A stretch of DNA of 64,000 bases from Aptenodytes patagonicus (Eukaryota > Chordata > Aves > Sphenisciformes > Spheniscidae): contig NC_134951.1 of NCBI RefSeq assembly GCF_965638725.1, positions 43,726,746-43,790,745 of the forward strand, written 5' to 3'. A model generated the notes under the pieces. That model searched no databases. It saw only the letters and a program-made list of their open reading frames with translations, and was not told where the DNA came from. Numbering within the stretch: position 1 is the first letter of the stretch; the number at the start of each line of letters is the position of its first letter. Positions 53,501 to 63,540 of this stretch are shown piece by piece. Position numbers and translations under genes: made by a program.

Positions 53501-56500
53501 AACCACTGTCAGAGTTAAGAGGCCTTGTCTTGGTAAGTCATAAGGCAGCCCCATCATCCTATGCAGTATAAAAGGAAGTACATGGTCTATTCTATATGCA
53601 CATATGTTCACTAAATAATCAAGTGGCATACTGATATTCACAAGTCTCCAGAACAGAGCAAGTAGTAATATTTTTATGTTTGTGCACCACTCTATATTAA
53701 ATAATTGCTATCTATACAAAGCATAATTAATAGTAGAAATGCTGTCTGGATAACTGATATATTTCACAAAAAAGGTGTACATTAACATATGCTGAAATTG
53801 TCTTTTTAATCAATCTAACAAGTCCAAAAGGAATGTATTTTTGCTGGCCCGAAAAGCAAGTGCTGCAAAACTTTACGATTATTTTAAAGCGTATTTGGAC
53901 ATCACTGGAAAAACAAATCTTTTGCAAACAGAGTACCAATACCTTAAAAGGAAGAGGTCTTCCTAGAGACTTCTGTAATATCTTCATACTGGCAGAAATA
54001 CCAGCAGGATTGGCCAAGCAGCTCTGAATGTGCTGTGAAACAGACTGAATTTCCTTGGAAACCCTTGGAGATTAAAAAAAAAAAAAAAAAAGTCCACACA
54101 GTTAACTCAGAATTTGAGAAAAAAGGCAAAAGGACGCATGAGAAAGAAAAGTCCTTTCTCTTAAACTTCCACTAAAGGGGCAACCTAACTTTAAAGTACA
54201 GAAAATGGGTAAAAATTCTAGATGATCGTTTGGGCAAGAAGAAACCCAATGCTAAGAAACCTGAATTTTAAAAATGAACAGCTATTTAATACATTGCACT
54301 TGCATCACTAATGGAACACAACTTGGACACTTACAGCAAACAATGTTAATTAGCTATAATATTTGCAAAAGGGTAATTTATACAACCATTTAACAGAAAC
54401 ACAAATCAAAGCCACTCACTTGTGCTGATCTGATCCAATAAGCATCTGAGGAATTCTGTCAATTAGATGCTTCATTACCCAGTGCCAGTGCAGAGACAGA
54501 AGTGACAACCCTGGTGAATCCACTGTCAGAGTGTCAGAGACTGCCCAGAACCGGTCACGCCACAGCAAGCAGTATAAGATCTAACAACAAGCCAAAAAGG
54601 TTACAGTTTTCCCATTGCTAAGCCCTGCATGTTACAGAATACTGTTTACTTCAAGCAAGAGAAAATGCAAAACATTGTCACTTTCATTAATTTCAGAATC
54701 AAGCAGTGCTTTAATACTTAGTGGCACACAGCTAGCACTCAACTATATGTTCTCTAAAATACCGCAGGGCTCTGCTGGCAGGTGGAACTACACAAGTCAA
54801 AACCAAGCAATCCTGCACCAAGTCTACAATGTCATTGTCAGATTTCAGCAAAATGAGCTTCGTGGTCTGAAAAGGGAGAGGGAGAAGTGAACCACCCCTG
54901 TGACCTGCATGTCAGCTGTTCAGATTCAGATATCTTTATCTGAGATGGATGTGGATACTCCCTTTATCATTAGTGGAGAGAAACAGGCACTTCTATGGCA
55001 CAATGGATATCTAGGTCCCAGGCGTATACGTTTAGGTAAGACAATTCCCACCCTGAGTATCTGCAGGCTGAAAACCTACATTCCACACAGAAAAGAGAAG
55101 ATGGAGCACAAATACAGCCACTGAAACAAACATGATCATTTGCCTGGTATCAGGCATATTCTGAATACCAATAGAAACACTGTAGTTTATTTCACGGTCC
55201 CTGAAAGTAAAAATAGTGTTCTGCACACTGTCTAATTTCACATAACTCCCATAAACATACTCTGAAATGTCTACTCACATCATGCATGTCATCATCACTT
55301 AAGGCCACCTGAGTAGACTTCACCCAGTGAAATGCAAACGCATCCCAAAGTTCAAAGAAAGCAGCAAGGTTGACCACGATCGCATGAGGAAGGCAGTTGT
55401 AACTTCCTGGATCTGAGGTTTGGGGAAGAGGGAAAGGAAGGGAGAGACTGAATATTCCAGCCACGTCACATGACAAGTAAGGGTCAATTTCTGATCACTA
55501 GATCCTCTCTGTGGTTGGCGGAAAAAAACCTGAAAAGATCTAAGAATCAAAGTAATAAAAAGTATTCCTTTACTATTTGCACAATTCTTTATTACCTTTA
55601 CACATTTAATATAAAAAAAAAATCCAGAATGAAGGAAACATTGATCAATTGCTTCTATGCAACATACTAACTTCATCACTAAATTTTTCCCCTTTGCTTT
55701 AGGAGTAAACATCCTAACTACATAAAACAATCGAAAGAGGATTAGAACAAAAGCATGTCTGAAGAACTTGGTTATTCCTACTAGCCAAAGACAAAATGCA
55801 ATTCCAATTTCTCTCCACCATCTTCCCAAAGTTTAGGTAATTAAGAGAGAAGTGACATGCACTCATTACCTAGTAGAGGCTGGACATAAATGCTGTAGCA
55901 TAAGGTATATCTAATTTAAGAATAATGTGTTACATATCATATTAGTCCTCACCTGACTGCTTTACAGTCACATGATCTTCCTTCGCACATTCAGGACACA
56001 CCGTGTTTAAAGTACACATTTCCTAACAGTGCAAATTAACCATATTTCAAATGGACCATAGAACCGAAAGGAACAGTGAAAATCAACCCACCTTTGCGGA
56101 AATCTAGAGACATTCTTAAGACACTATTTCTTGGCTTCTTGCTGGTAATCAAATTCTTCTCAGTGTAGCTTCTTTTTTCTCGTTCAAGAAAGAATACTGC
56201 CCTGAATTAAAAGTAAAGTTGTTAGAAATTCAGTATCATTTTAAAGCCTCTGCCTTATGAGACCGGTGAACTACAAAAAGTGACATTTGATATTTCACTC
56301 TATTACAAAACAAGAATCAAGTGCAGCCTAACTAATTGCTTGATTATGGTTTCTGCAGAAGCAAGCAGGCTCCTGACTTCAGCAATCACCAGGAAGGAAA
56401 AAGTAGTGAGCTACTAAGCAGATGCAACACCATCACTTGTAGGATATGTGAGTAGCTGCTTCCTTATACTGTAACTGCAAAATCTGTGCACTTTTTGCTC

Positions 56501-59500
56501 TTATTAGGAAAAGCAGTCCAAATCCAAAAGCAGGGCAACTATTTAAGTTTTATGTCAGAGATTTTACACTGCTGCTTCTGCCCCTTTTACGCTTTATCCC
56601 ACAGTTCTGGTTTGTCCTTGAATTACTCCAGCCTATATGGAATGCTGGGAGCCCTGCTCCCTATATTAAGATTTGGTTTAGTCTGCATCTTCAGAAAAAA
56701 AGAAGCAAAGAATTTAAATACCCGGCAGAGGTTTTGTACAGGTATTTTACACCACATCAATCAAAACCTAAAAACATACTTGGCAGATACTGCAAGTGTT
56801 TATACAGCACTGATTAGTCATTGGGCAGTCTTCACAAGCTTTTTCTGTCACCTACCGATTTGCTACAGACTTCAAAAGGATTAGAAGCTGATCTGTGTGT
56901 TCCATTTCTGTATCAAAGTTCATTGAACTTCTAATGATATCCAAAAACTGCATATTCCATCTTGGGTCCAGAGGCATCACATGTTCATCTGGAAGGCAGA
57001 CAAGGTAAGACAGGACAGCAGTGGAAACTTTATTCAGTTAAAGACTCTCCTCAATCCCCCTGCCTGTGCAAGTAGATTAGAGAAAGAAAGAAGGAAGCTT
57101 AAGAGGAAGGCAGAGTCTTAAGCTCCCTCACTCCAGATATCCAAACAGAAAAGCATTAAATTGCCTGCAGGTTCCGTAAAACAGAACCGTGAAAGTAAAC
57201 TAACCAGTGGTCAGAGTACCCAAAAAAAGACAGCCTGGAAACTCAAGTCCAACTCCCTTTTCCTTTACGGTCCAGGTGAGATACCTAGGACCATCCATAA
57301 CGGGTCTAGCGTCACCATATGTAGCCTTCATGCACCTAAAAAGCTTGGAAAGGAAACCAGAGACCTGAGCTCCCTGTAAAACACCAGGGGAAAATTATAG
57401 GCTTCAATATAGGTTTCAGACGAGCCAACACAATAAATGCGGAGAAAAAACAGGATGCCTAAACTATCCAGTCAGAAAGGCATTAGATATATGCATCACT
57501 CTTAAGAACATCGCTTAACTCTGAGCTGTAGGAATACACCTGGGTCACAGATACACAGTCAGGATTCATAGTCATAGCGCTCATACCAAATTTGCATAGG
57601 ATGAATGCATTTAATTGCCATATTTGCAGTTCTAGACAGCAAGAACAGCTTTGTTGTTATTTCTTTTGCAACAAAAGCAATGTACAGTTAGAATTTAGCC
57701 TTTCTTTTGTTACACACATTTCTTAAGAAGGGTTGCAGTGTGTTCAGAGAACAAATAAAGGAAGCATCAATGTCTTATATCAGTTTTTTTCAGAAGTACC
57801 TGTCATGGTTGGCTGTAGCAACTTGATCATGTTACTGACTCCAGATGAGAGGGGACTGGCATAGAAACTACCAAGGGCTACAGCACCTGCTTCCAGCTGA
57901 ATCCGCACTGGATCTGTAGGTGAAGGGGGGGAAAACATAGGTGTAAAAGACAGAGCGTTTAGTACAAATAAATAAAACTAACTTCAACTCAGCCAGCACA
58001 AGCAGCCTGAATCTCATCTGTGCATGCACGCTGGACATGCTGGTTGCTCTTATTTTGTATTAGCTCTAAGAGGTCTTAAAAGCAGTCAGAATATCATGGC
58101 CACAGAGATAAATCCAGTAAGGAGTTCTAGTTAAACTGGTGATACTTCATGTATGCTATCAAAAATATGGTTTGTGAAAATCCATGACTTTATACCTTCA
58201 AATCTTCCTCTCAGTACATCTGTTTTTGATCTTTTTTCCCCAATTAAAAAAAAAAAAAAATCACATAAGAGCACACCTGTCATTAAAGTAACTTTCTAGA
58301 TATTTTCTGGTTTATAGGTACACCTGCCTGGAAAGACAGTAAGATCAAGGGGGAGCAATCCCATTCATGTAGGGACAATACAATCTGAGATTTCACACCA
58401 TACAAGGAAGCTAAGTGTGTGAATTACTTGGGCTAATGCCTGCCTAAATTCTCCACAAGTTTAATGCAATTAATGTAATTAAGCAATGAATACCTCAGCT
58501 GCTATCCTGAATGTTCAGGCAACACAGCTTCAGGAAATTTCAGTTCTGCAGTTTCCTGGCTTTCTAACCATTTGCATTTTAACACCAAGTAAACAGAAGA
58601 TATTTTACTCTTTTTACTGTCACTATAAAAAAAAAAAGTGATGAGAAGGTCTATGTAAGCAAATATGCCTAAGAGGTATCCAAAAATAAGTGTAATTCAG
58701 AAGCAGTACAAGTTACATGCATGCTTGAATAATAAAAGGCAATGTTTAGCCCGAAGTCTCCTCTTGTCCCTAAGATGCACAACCTGTTTCTGTCTCTCCC
58801 TGGAGCCTCAATGCCCTTGATTTAGTGTGGTGTGGTGGGTTGACCCTGGCTGGATGCCAGGTGCCCACCAAAGCCTCTCTATCACTCCCCCTCCTCAGCT
58901 GGACAGGGGAGAGAAAATATAACGAAAGGCTCGTGGGTCAAGACAACAACAGGGAGAGATCATTCACCAATTACTGTCATGGGCAAAACAGACTCGACTT
59001 GGGGAAATTAATTTAATTTATTACCAATCAAATCAGAGTAGGATAATGAGAAATAAAACCTAAATCTTAAAACACCTTCCCCCCACCCCTCCCTTCTTCC
59101 TGGGCTTAACTTTACACCTGATTTTCTCTACCTCCTCCCTGCCAGCGGCGCAGGGGGACAGGAATAGCGGTTGCGGTCAGTTCATCACATGTTGTTTCTG
59201 CCACCCTTTCCTCCTTAGAGGGAGGACTCCTCACACTCCTCCCCTGCTCCAGCATGGGGTCCCTCCCATGGGAGACAGTTCTCCACAAACTTCTCCAACA
59301 TGAGTCCTTCCTACGGGCTTCAGTTCTTCACGAACTGCTCCAGCGTGGGTCCCCTCCATGGAGCGCAGTCCTTCAGGAACAGGCTGCTCCAGCATGGGTC
59401 CCCCGTGGGGTCACAAGTCCTGCCAGCAAACCTGCTCCAGCGTGGGCTCCTCTCTCTCCACGGGCCCACAGGTCCTGCCAGGAGCCCGCTCCAGCACAGG

Positions 59501-62500
59501 CTTCCCATGGGGTCACAGCCTCCTTCAGGTGCATCCACCTGCTCTGGCATGGGGTCCTCCATGGGCTGTAGGTGGATATCTGCTCCACCATTAACCTCCA
59601 TGGGGTGCAGGGGGACAGCCTGCCTCACCATGGTCTTCACCAGGGGCTGCAGGGGAATCTCTGCTCCGGTGCCTGGAGCACCTCCTCCCCCTCCTTCTTC
59701 ACTGACTGCAGAGTTGTTTCTCTCATGTATTCTCAACTCCTCTCTCCAGCTGCAGTTGCTGCTGCACAGTTTTCTTTTCCCCCCTTCTTAAATATGTTAT
59801 CACAGAGATGCTACCACCATGGCTGATGGGCTCAGCCTTGGCCAGCAGCGGGTCCATCTTGGAGCTGGCTGGCATTGGCTCTATCAGACATAGGGGAAGC
59901 TTCTAGCAGCTTCTCACAGAAGCCACCCCTGTATTCCCCCCGCTACCAAAACCTGGCCACGCAATCCCAATACATGTGGATAGTTGAGAACTTTCATGTC
60001 AGATCATTTGAATGGTCTGAACTTAGAAGACTTACAATTTGTGAAGATATAGTAAGTCAGCCCTTAGGCAAAAGAGAAAGTTAAATAATTACATACCAAG
60101 CACCTGTGGCAGATTTTTGGCTAAGGAGTTAAGCCATTTAACTCTCAATGTCCAATCTTGATTGGTTGCCTTTTCTATGAACAATTTCACTGCAGCCTGG
60201 AGAACTTCCATTTCATCCATCCAGTTTGCATCTATCTCAACAGCACTGAATTTGATACTCTCAGGATTAGCGGACTGCATAATTTCTTGAAGATCTTGCA
60301 GAGTCAGCGGTAGTGTCCTGAAACACAAAGAAGTGGAAGTCCAGCAATCAAGGGCTTGAACTGCCAGTCCCAGGAAAGAATATATTTTGCAAGTCAAGCT
60401 ACTCTGCATGCAACTATCTTCAGGCAAAAAGGCAGTAATGCAATAATCTCTCCTCTTCTCTTTATTTAGCTTTATAGCCAGTTTCCAACTTCAAATCAGT
60501 TCGGGGTGTCTACTGTTAGGAACTCACTATTACCAAAAATTCATGCAGTGCCAGAAGTGAATATGCACAGCATTTCATTGAGAAATTATAATTGATTTGT
60601 GCACCACAATGATATGTGAAGTTAAGTTAAAAAAGAAAGATAGGAGATAAGTGTCATTGATAAAAAAAACCAGCACGTTGCTAAGATTTTACAATTTCAA
60701 CACTGTATCTTACTACTAACTTCTACAGCTTGTTCTTTCACTGAAAGCAAACCACAGTACCTGTCCACAGTAGGTCACTACGCAAAGCGGGCAGGAAGCA
60801 AGATTTTGCACCAGTGTTGTGAAAACAACAGTTATATTGCACAAGAAATCATTAAAAGAGTTCTTGCGTATGGCCCCTGAGACTTCTTTCAGACAGCTCT
60901 GTTTGAAGGAGGAAATTTGGTTTTTTACCTGAAGCTACTGGACCTAAAATAGCTGATGAATAATTGTTTACTTGAAAGCAGGAAGTACAGAGTATTATTA
61001 GTATATTTAAACCTAATTACTCATTTTTTTTTAAAGCTCAGAAGGAAACTGAAGGAAGAGATTTTTGGGGCTCTTATTACCTTGTAAACCCACTGTTTAC
61101 ATTCACATTTTCTGCTAAACGCCTACTACTAACTCAACTCAAAATGGGTCAAATGTACTTATCGAAGATTGACTAGAGTCAAGTATTTTGAATAATACTC
61201 AAAGAATAAAACAGTAAATAATCAAACTTGTATCAATAGTGGTTGCGTGGAAAGGTAACAGGAGCCTCAGTTAGAGAGTGTGACTACCACAGTCTCTACC
61301 CACACAATTTGCTCAAGACAAAGTTTTGCAGGGAACAATGACATGCCACCAGTATTTCACACATACCTTGTTTCTTTCTTATTTATTAGATAAAAAGTGT
61401 TTCTTGCCTACCTGCAGTTTTTAAGGTTTAGTCTATTCAGACAATACATTAGGACCTGTGCATCACTCCGGACTGTTGAAAGAAGCGAGTCTTCAGCTGC
61501 AAACAGACCTGTAGGTAGGGAGTCTGGCCACAATCCCATTGCTAGCAGGGAGTCACCCCAAATTTCACGGGAAGCCAGAGATGAAGCGTGCTTCGTAACC
61601 AATTCTAACACAAGCTACAACAAACAACCAAAAAGCAGTTCAGAATCATATTCAAACATGTATTCAAGTACAATAGCTCAGGGGACTCTTTAATTACATG
61701 TATTGATTATGAAATCATTATAAACCAAATGTTCTACAAACACTGTATAACCTACATGACAAAAGTACCAAAACATTCCAAGCGTAAGTGAAATAACATA
61801 CTGTACAGCTTAAAATAGGAAGTGAATATTGCTGTCTCCAGATGACAGTGTGCACAGTGTTTCAGGCTATAGATTTATCAGTATTAGTATCCCAAAGTGT
61901 CAGCTGAAGCTGTTAAAAAACAAGTAAGCCTCAGAGTGCAACTGGGATATTCTCTGGCTCCCTTATGCTGCAAAAGAGTGAGCCACTATCTACAAAATAT
62001 CCGACAAACCATATCTATCCCCTGGGGAATATCTCAATAAGCACATCCCAGATTGAGAGTCCTTATGCAACTCTCACTCATCTGACCTCTGTCTCCAGTA
62101 GCATGCCACCAGGCTGAGAAAATAGGTCATGAAAGGACAGGTGACAGCTGAAATTCACTGTACTTCACCATTCAATACCAAAAAAAAAAAAACTTCTGGA
62201 GCTTCAACTGATCTGTTAGAGTAAGTTACATGCAGAACTGTACTGCTTACACCGGAGCCAAAAAAGGCTCATAATCTAAAAGATACAGAAAATGTGCCAA
62301 TGCCGCTTAATCCCTCCTCCTCATCACCTGACAGATGACACCCTGAGAGGGTGTTTAAAATGTTTTGGTTCATCACTCCAAGAGCACCATCTTCATCAAC
62401 CCCTTGCTCAGGCACTTAGGAAATAGAGGATCTCAAAAACTAGCCTCATGAAATGATATTTTTCATGTATTGAGATGATGTAAGAAAAGCTTTCAAACAC

Positions 62501-63444
62501 AGGACTTTTACCTTTTGGTTAATCTGCAGTTGTTGTGAGCGGCCATAAACTTCCCAACAGGCTCTGTAAAAAGACTTTGCTAATCCAAGGCCTCTCTGTA
62601 TCTGCTGCACAATTAAAGCAGCAGCCTGAAGCAAAGGTGACAAAGATGACACAGAACCTGGAAGATACACAGCATTTAGGGTGATATGAATGTTTAGTAA
62701 TTGTCAGTCCTTTAACCCTCTGAGGACAAACACCACTTTAGTCCCCGAGGAAGATCCAAAACAAATGAATCCTACTGGGTCCTCAAAATTGAATGGGTTC
62801 TTTCCAAGGTTAATAAGAAAATCTGACAAGACTGTAAATAACAGGTGATAAACTCAAAATAAGATATCAAGCAGCTGAGATGAATGAAACTCAGTGTCAT
62901 CTTGCTCCAAAGAACAACTTCAACAGGTCTTGTGCAAACCCTCAATTTCGCTGATTTTAACTTTCCCTATAGCAATAGGTAACTGACACTTGCCAGTGTC
63001 TGACGTCTCCTTACAAAGCACCTCCAGTTCTCATCTTTTTATTATTTGGGCCTACTTCCTGAGAACGCAAAAAACAACCCAAAAAACAATCCAAAACAAC
63101 CTGATTATACTTTTATGCTTTCACTTGTATCAGGACATGACACAATAAGATAACCAAGCTTTAACACTGAAGACTTAATCCAAATACATGTAGTGAGCCC
63201 AAGTTGTTAACAAATACCAAACAGACTTTTCTTACCTGCTATTGCCGCCTTGGTTTCTGAATGCACAGCCATAAGTGCATCACAAATGCTATCTCCCACT
63301 AAACCCAAACCATGCAGGAGTAACTTCAAATCCAGATTGTCCAATACATTTCCATCGTTCTCCCCAGGAATATAAATTTCAATCCCACGATTCCGCATGG
63401 CTCTGGATATTTCCCCATGAACAGGATCCATGGAAAGGAAAAGC
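6376..63444 (-). CDS. MDN1: MDN1 (midasin), C-terminal 3,337 residues, 5' part outside window
   Basis: Midasin (yeast Rea1) is a dynein-like giant AAA+ ATPase of nucleolus and nucleoplasm. It pulls assembly factors off pre-60S ribosomes: its MIDAS domain grips the UBL domains of WDR12 (Ytm1) and NLE1 (Rsa4), and ATP hydrolysis in the AAA ring drives removal. Here 57 coding exons run from 63444 to the TAG at 6376-6378. Phases agree at every junction and the joined 10,015 nt have no internal stop. The translated order is AAA6 end, helical linker, acidic region, MIDAS. Strong matches to human MDN1 include [20 protein letters not shown] at the start and [20 protein letters not shown] at the end. 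The human protein has about 5,600 residues, so the first five AAA modules and most of the sixth lie off the right edge. Exon lists are in the six block entries. One donor is GC. Introns carry an ERV, a solo LTR and CR1 pieces. Confidence 0.97.
8071..9877. other. MDN1 intron, no feature recognised
   Basis: An intron of 1.8 kb between the last two thirds of the MIDAS exons. It contains a T run near 8650 and an A run near 9860 and otherwise unique-looking sequence. I recognise no transposon, RNA gene or exon in it. Confidence 0.5.
13767..15586. other. MDN1 intron, no feature recognised
   Basis: An AT-rich intron of 1.8 kb between the exons 15587-15744 and 13677-13766. I see an A run at about 14660-14675 but no known repeat family and no conserved coding frame. 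Confidence 0.5.
17050..17054. repeat. Left 5-bp target-site duplication of the ERV
   Basis: AGTGG lies directly before the 5' LTR and again directly after the 3' LTR at 22143-22147. A 5-bp duplication is usual for class III (ERV-L) integrases and also occurs in class I. It marks both ends of the insertion and shows they are intact. Confidence 0.85.
17055..17588 (+). repeat. 5' LTR of the ERV
   Basis: 534 bp, TG...CA ends. It aligns along its length with 21585-22142. Differences include scattered substitutions, a missing GGACTGA-like segment near 17217, shorter sequence near 17370-17400, a G run at about 17503-17516, and a 28-bp segment (17144-17171) that is the reverse complement of the matching part of the other LTR. 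I cannot place U3/R/U5 borders with confidence. Confidence 0.92.
17597..17614 (+). other. Retroviral primer-binding site, tRNA-Lys type
   Basis: TGGCGCCTAACGTGGGGC starts eight bases after the 5' LTR. It matches, with one difference, the site complementary to the 3' end of tRNA-Lys1,2 known from Mason-Pfizer-type viruses. Reverse transcription would be primed here. ERV-L of mammals is named for Leu priming, so a Lys site shows that primer use differs in this lineage. Confidence 0.75.
17679..18002 (+). pseudogene. ERV leader frame encoding a hydrophobic protein
   Basis: A 107-codon open frame starting just after the primer site. Its product has at least two strongly hydrophobic spans ([20 protein letters not shown] near the start and a second near residues 55-75), as expected for membrane segments. 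It overlaps the next frame, and a run of eight T at 17951-17958 lies at the crossover, so the two may once have been one frame. I know no function for it. It may be a lineage-specific N-terminal part of the gag-like product or a chance frame. Confidence 0.4.
17911..21135 (+). pseudogene. ERV gag-like/pol remnant (RT thumb, RNase H, integrase)
   Basis: One frame with two in-frame TGA codons (19492-19494 and 20557-20559). Order: a hydrophobic segment, a charged proline- and glutamate-rich part (about 18400-18720), a capsid-like helical part (about 18720-18970), then an abrupt change near 18975-18985 to the RT thumb/connection ([25 protein letters not shown]). RNase H follows with FTDGS at 19804-19818, a Glu in [13 protein letters not shown] and NQQVDQ. 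Integrase has an HHCC-type region whose first His position appears to be Tyr ([10 protein letters not shown]), and a complete D,D35E triad (codons 20488-20490, 20665-20667, 20773-20775). Polymerase palm, protease and most of gag are missing. It cannot make an active polymerase. Confidence 0.88.
21136..21584 (+). other. ERV region between pol and 3' LTR, no env
   Basis: About 450 bp without a conserved frame. It holds the GA/GT/CA microsatellite at 21421-21487 and ends with a purine-rich tract (AAGGGGTGG, 21572-21580) a few bases before the 3' LTR, which is the likely polypurine tract for plus-strand priming. No envelope gene or remnant is visible. Confidence 0.6.
21421..21487. repeat. Compound microsatellite (GA)n(GT)n TA (CA)n
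   Basis: GA repeats pass into about 13 GT repeats, then TATA and about 7 CA repeats followed by TATATA. The GT and CA arms are complementary on one strand, so the tract could form a hairpin or cruciform. It lies inside the ERV. Confidence 0.9.
21585..22142 (+). repeat. 3' LTR of the ERV
   Basis: 558 bp, starting TGTCCTGGTTTTGGCAGGGA and ending CACGACA, followed directly by the AGTGG duplication. This copy is longer than the 5' LTR because it keeps segments lost there (near 21750 and 21910-21935) and lacks the long G run. Its 28-bp segment at 21674-21701 is inverted relative to the 5' LTR. Confidence 0.92.
22143..22147. repeat. Right 5-bp target-site duplication of the ERV
   Basis: AGTGG, identical to 17050-17054. 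It closes the insertion and rules out a recombinant made from two different proviruses at this site. Confidence 0.85.
22395..28305 (-). CDS. MDN1: MDN1 block 5: acidic D/E-rich region and basic element (10 exons)
   Basis: Exons: 28168-28305, 27799-27940, 26665-26831, 26287-26430, 25440-25575, 24501-24820, 24058-24219, 23577-23678, 23203-23404, 22395-22568; about residues 2402-2963. Very rich in Glu and Asp, with landmarks [71 protein letters not shown] and [10 protein letters not shown]. In Rea1 this flexible region tethers MIDAS to the ring; the basic clusters near 23300-23400 could serve nuclear import (inference). Exon 28168-28305 ends with a GC donor. Short GAT/GAA/GAG codon runs (for example 26711-26735) make this the part most likely to vary in length between species. 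Confidence 0.94.
23534..23560. repeat. A27 homopolymer, 16 bp from an MDN1 donor
   Basis: Twenty-seven A on the plus strand, so U27 in the MDN1 transcript. It begins about 16 nt after the weak donor GTTCAT of exon 23577-23678. No transposon body is seen beside it. Confidence 0.9.
28438..34950 (-). CDS. MDN1: MDN1 block 4: linker end before the acidic region (8 exons)
   Basis: Exons: 34824-34950, 33809-33914, 32579-32694, 30650-31129, 29875-30101, 29371-29517, 28971-29143, 28438-28599; about residues 1889-2401. The first encodes [13 protein letters not shown], a motif I recall from mammalian MDN1; the last encodes [20 protein letters not shown] and [15 protein letters not shown], also recalled as conserved. 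Exon 29371-29517 already contains an acidic stretch near its end. The minus-strand frame stays open past the donor of exon 28971-29143, to a stop near 28661, but a normal GTAAAG donor and in-phase joining to 28599 support splicing. Confidence 0.93.
31833..32036 (-). mobile_element. CR1 LINE fragment (3' end)
   Basis: The plus strand begins ATCATAGAATCATTAAGG and continues with the known reverse-complement CR1 3' sequence (AAGATCATCGAGTCCAACCG, CCAGGGATGGTGACTCAACC, CTTCCCTGGGCAGCCTCTTC). The LINE therefore points along the minus strand, the same way as MDN1. It is 5'-truncated, as CR1 copies usually are, to about 200 bp, and has no usable frame. It sits in the intron 31130-32578. Confidence 0.9.
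34951..36864. other. MDN1 intron, no feature recognised
   Basis: A 1.9-kb intron with AT-rich sequence of no recognisable repeat family. Small inverted and T/A-rich runs occur, but nothing supports an exon or RNA gene. Confidence 0.5.
36865..47583 (-). CDS. MDN1: MDN1 block 3: linker, middle part (13 exons)
   Basis: Exons: 46887-47583 (697 nt, the largest in the window), 45679-45840, 44571-44844, 43354-43589, 42598-42693, 42267-42361, 41424-41548, 39977-40270, 39740-39849, 39215-39288, 38830-39025, 37181-37340, 36865-37011; about residues 1000-1888. Helical linker. Exon 45679-45840 holds a charged stretch ([20 protein letters not shown], then a run of Glu). Exon 39215-39288 encodes [20 protein letters not shown], which I recall as closely conserved in human MDN1. 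The intron between 39977 and 39849 is only 127 bp. A CR1 copy ends about 45 bp beyond the donor of the 697-nt exon. Confidence 0.94.
37932..37985. repeat. Low-complexity CAAC/CCAA tract
   Basis: A degenerate run of CCAA and ACAA units in the intron 37341-38829 of MDN1. No transposon sequence is associated with it. Confidence 0.6.
46335..46841 (-). mobile_element. CR1 LINE fragment with ORF2 C-terminal remnant
   Basis: About 500 bp of CR1 3' end, minus strand. The plus strand starts AGAATCACAGAATAGTTTGG and reads through standard CR1 sequence to about GTCTCGTACTGGGGA. A 129-codon frame at 46430-46819 is still open and encodes the end of the CR1 ORF2 protein ([54 protein letters not shown]). 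The copy carries an exact 16-bp tandem duplication at 46451-46482. It is 5'-truncated and inactive. Its edge lies about 45 bp from the donor side of MDN1 exon 46887-47583. Confidence 0.93.
48686..56988 (-). CDS. MDN1: MDN1 block 2: linker, first part (12 exons)
   Basis: Exons: 56856-56988, 56092-56201, 55279-55412, 54420-54580, 53943-54063, 52611-52821, 52237-52468, 50957-51083, 49839-50009, 49480-49694, 49000-49381, 48686-48795; about residues 298-999. The translation is mostly alpha-helical with many Leu and Trp (for example [19 protein letters not shown]). This fits the Rea1 linker stem that carries movement from the AAA ring to the MIDAS domain. No catalytic motif is expected here. Donors and acceptors are GT-AG, with weak donors such as GTATTG at 53943. 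Divergence from mammals is higher here than in the MIDAS block, so exon borders rest on phase and splice signals. Confidence 0.93.
52020..52147. repeat. Alternating purine-pyrimidine tract (TA/CA-rich)
   Basis: Imperfect TA, CATA and CA repeats, ending in CACACACACACAC at about 52122-52134, in the intron 51084 to 52236 side of MDN1. No transposon is seen around it. Confidence 0.75.
57800..63444 (-). CDS. MDN1: MDN1 block 1: end of AAA6 and start of linker (5 exons)
   Basis: Exons in transcript order: 63236-63444, 62512-62657, 61412-61614, 60097-60317, 57800-57913; residues 1-297 of the visible part. The first exon carries [15 protein letters not shown], the region with the conserved RNR arginines (arginine-finger type) of the last AAA module, followed by EIYIPG and the start of the C-terminal lid helices. 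The rest is helical. The first exon begins with the last base of a split codon, so the upstream exon lies beyond the window. Its acceptor abuts a CR1 tail. The intron 57914-60096 carries the solo LTR. Confidence 0.95.
58831..59974 (+). mobile_element. Solo LTR of an avian ERV family
   Basis: Begins TGTGGTGGGTTGACCCTGGC and ends CAATACA. It is flanked by the 5-bp duplication TGTGG (58826-58830 and 59975-59979). At 1,144 bp it has no internal coding region, so it is a solo LTR left by recombination between two LTRs. The 59237-59670 part has repeated units with GCTCCAGCRTGGG cores. Orientation is set by the family start sequence as I remember it from bird genomes. It differs from the LTRs of the ERV at 17055. 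It lies in the MDN1 intron 57914-60096, antisense to the gene. Confidence 0.87.
59237..59670 (+). repeat. Minisatellite-like units inside the solo LTR
   Basis: Roughly nine diverged units of about 45-55 bp, each with a GCTCCAGCRTGGG core followed by a CCCATGGGG or TCCATGGGG block and a CAGTCCTTCAGG or GTCCTGCCAG block. They raise the G+C content and leave long open frames on both strands that are not genes. Confidence 0.7.
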
Positions 63445-63456
63445 CTGTCGGATATT

Positions 63457-63540
63457 AGAATAGAATAGTTCAGTTGGAAGGCACCTACAATGATAGTCTA
63501 GTCCAACTGCCTTACGTTCTTAAGATGTAACTTAGGGCTT
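63457..63540 (-). mobile_element. Old CR1 3'-end fragment next to an MDN1 acceptor
   Basis: The plus strand reads GAATAGAATAGTTCAGTTGG, then AAGGCACCTACAATGATAGT and CTAGTCCAACTGCC, a diverged match to the CR1 3' end. The fragment is short and its outer end is uncertain. Its tail lies about 12 bp from the acceptor of MDN1 exon 63236-63444. Confidence 0.75.

Noticed and set aside
59254-59791. Overlapping open frames of 105-163 codons on both strands
   Set aside because: They lie in the repeat units of the solo LTR and reflect its lack of stop codons, not a gene.
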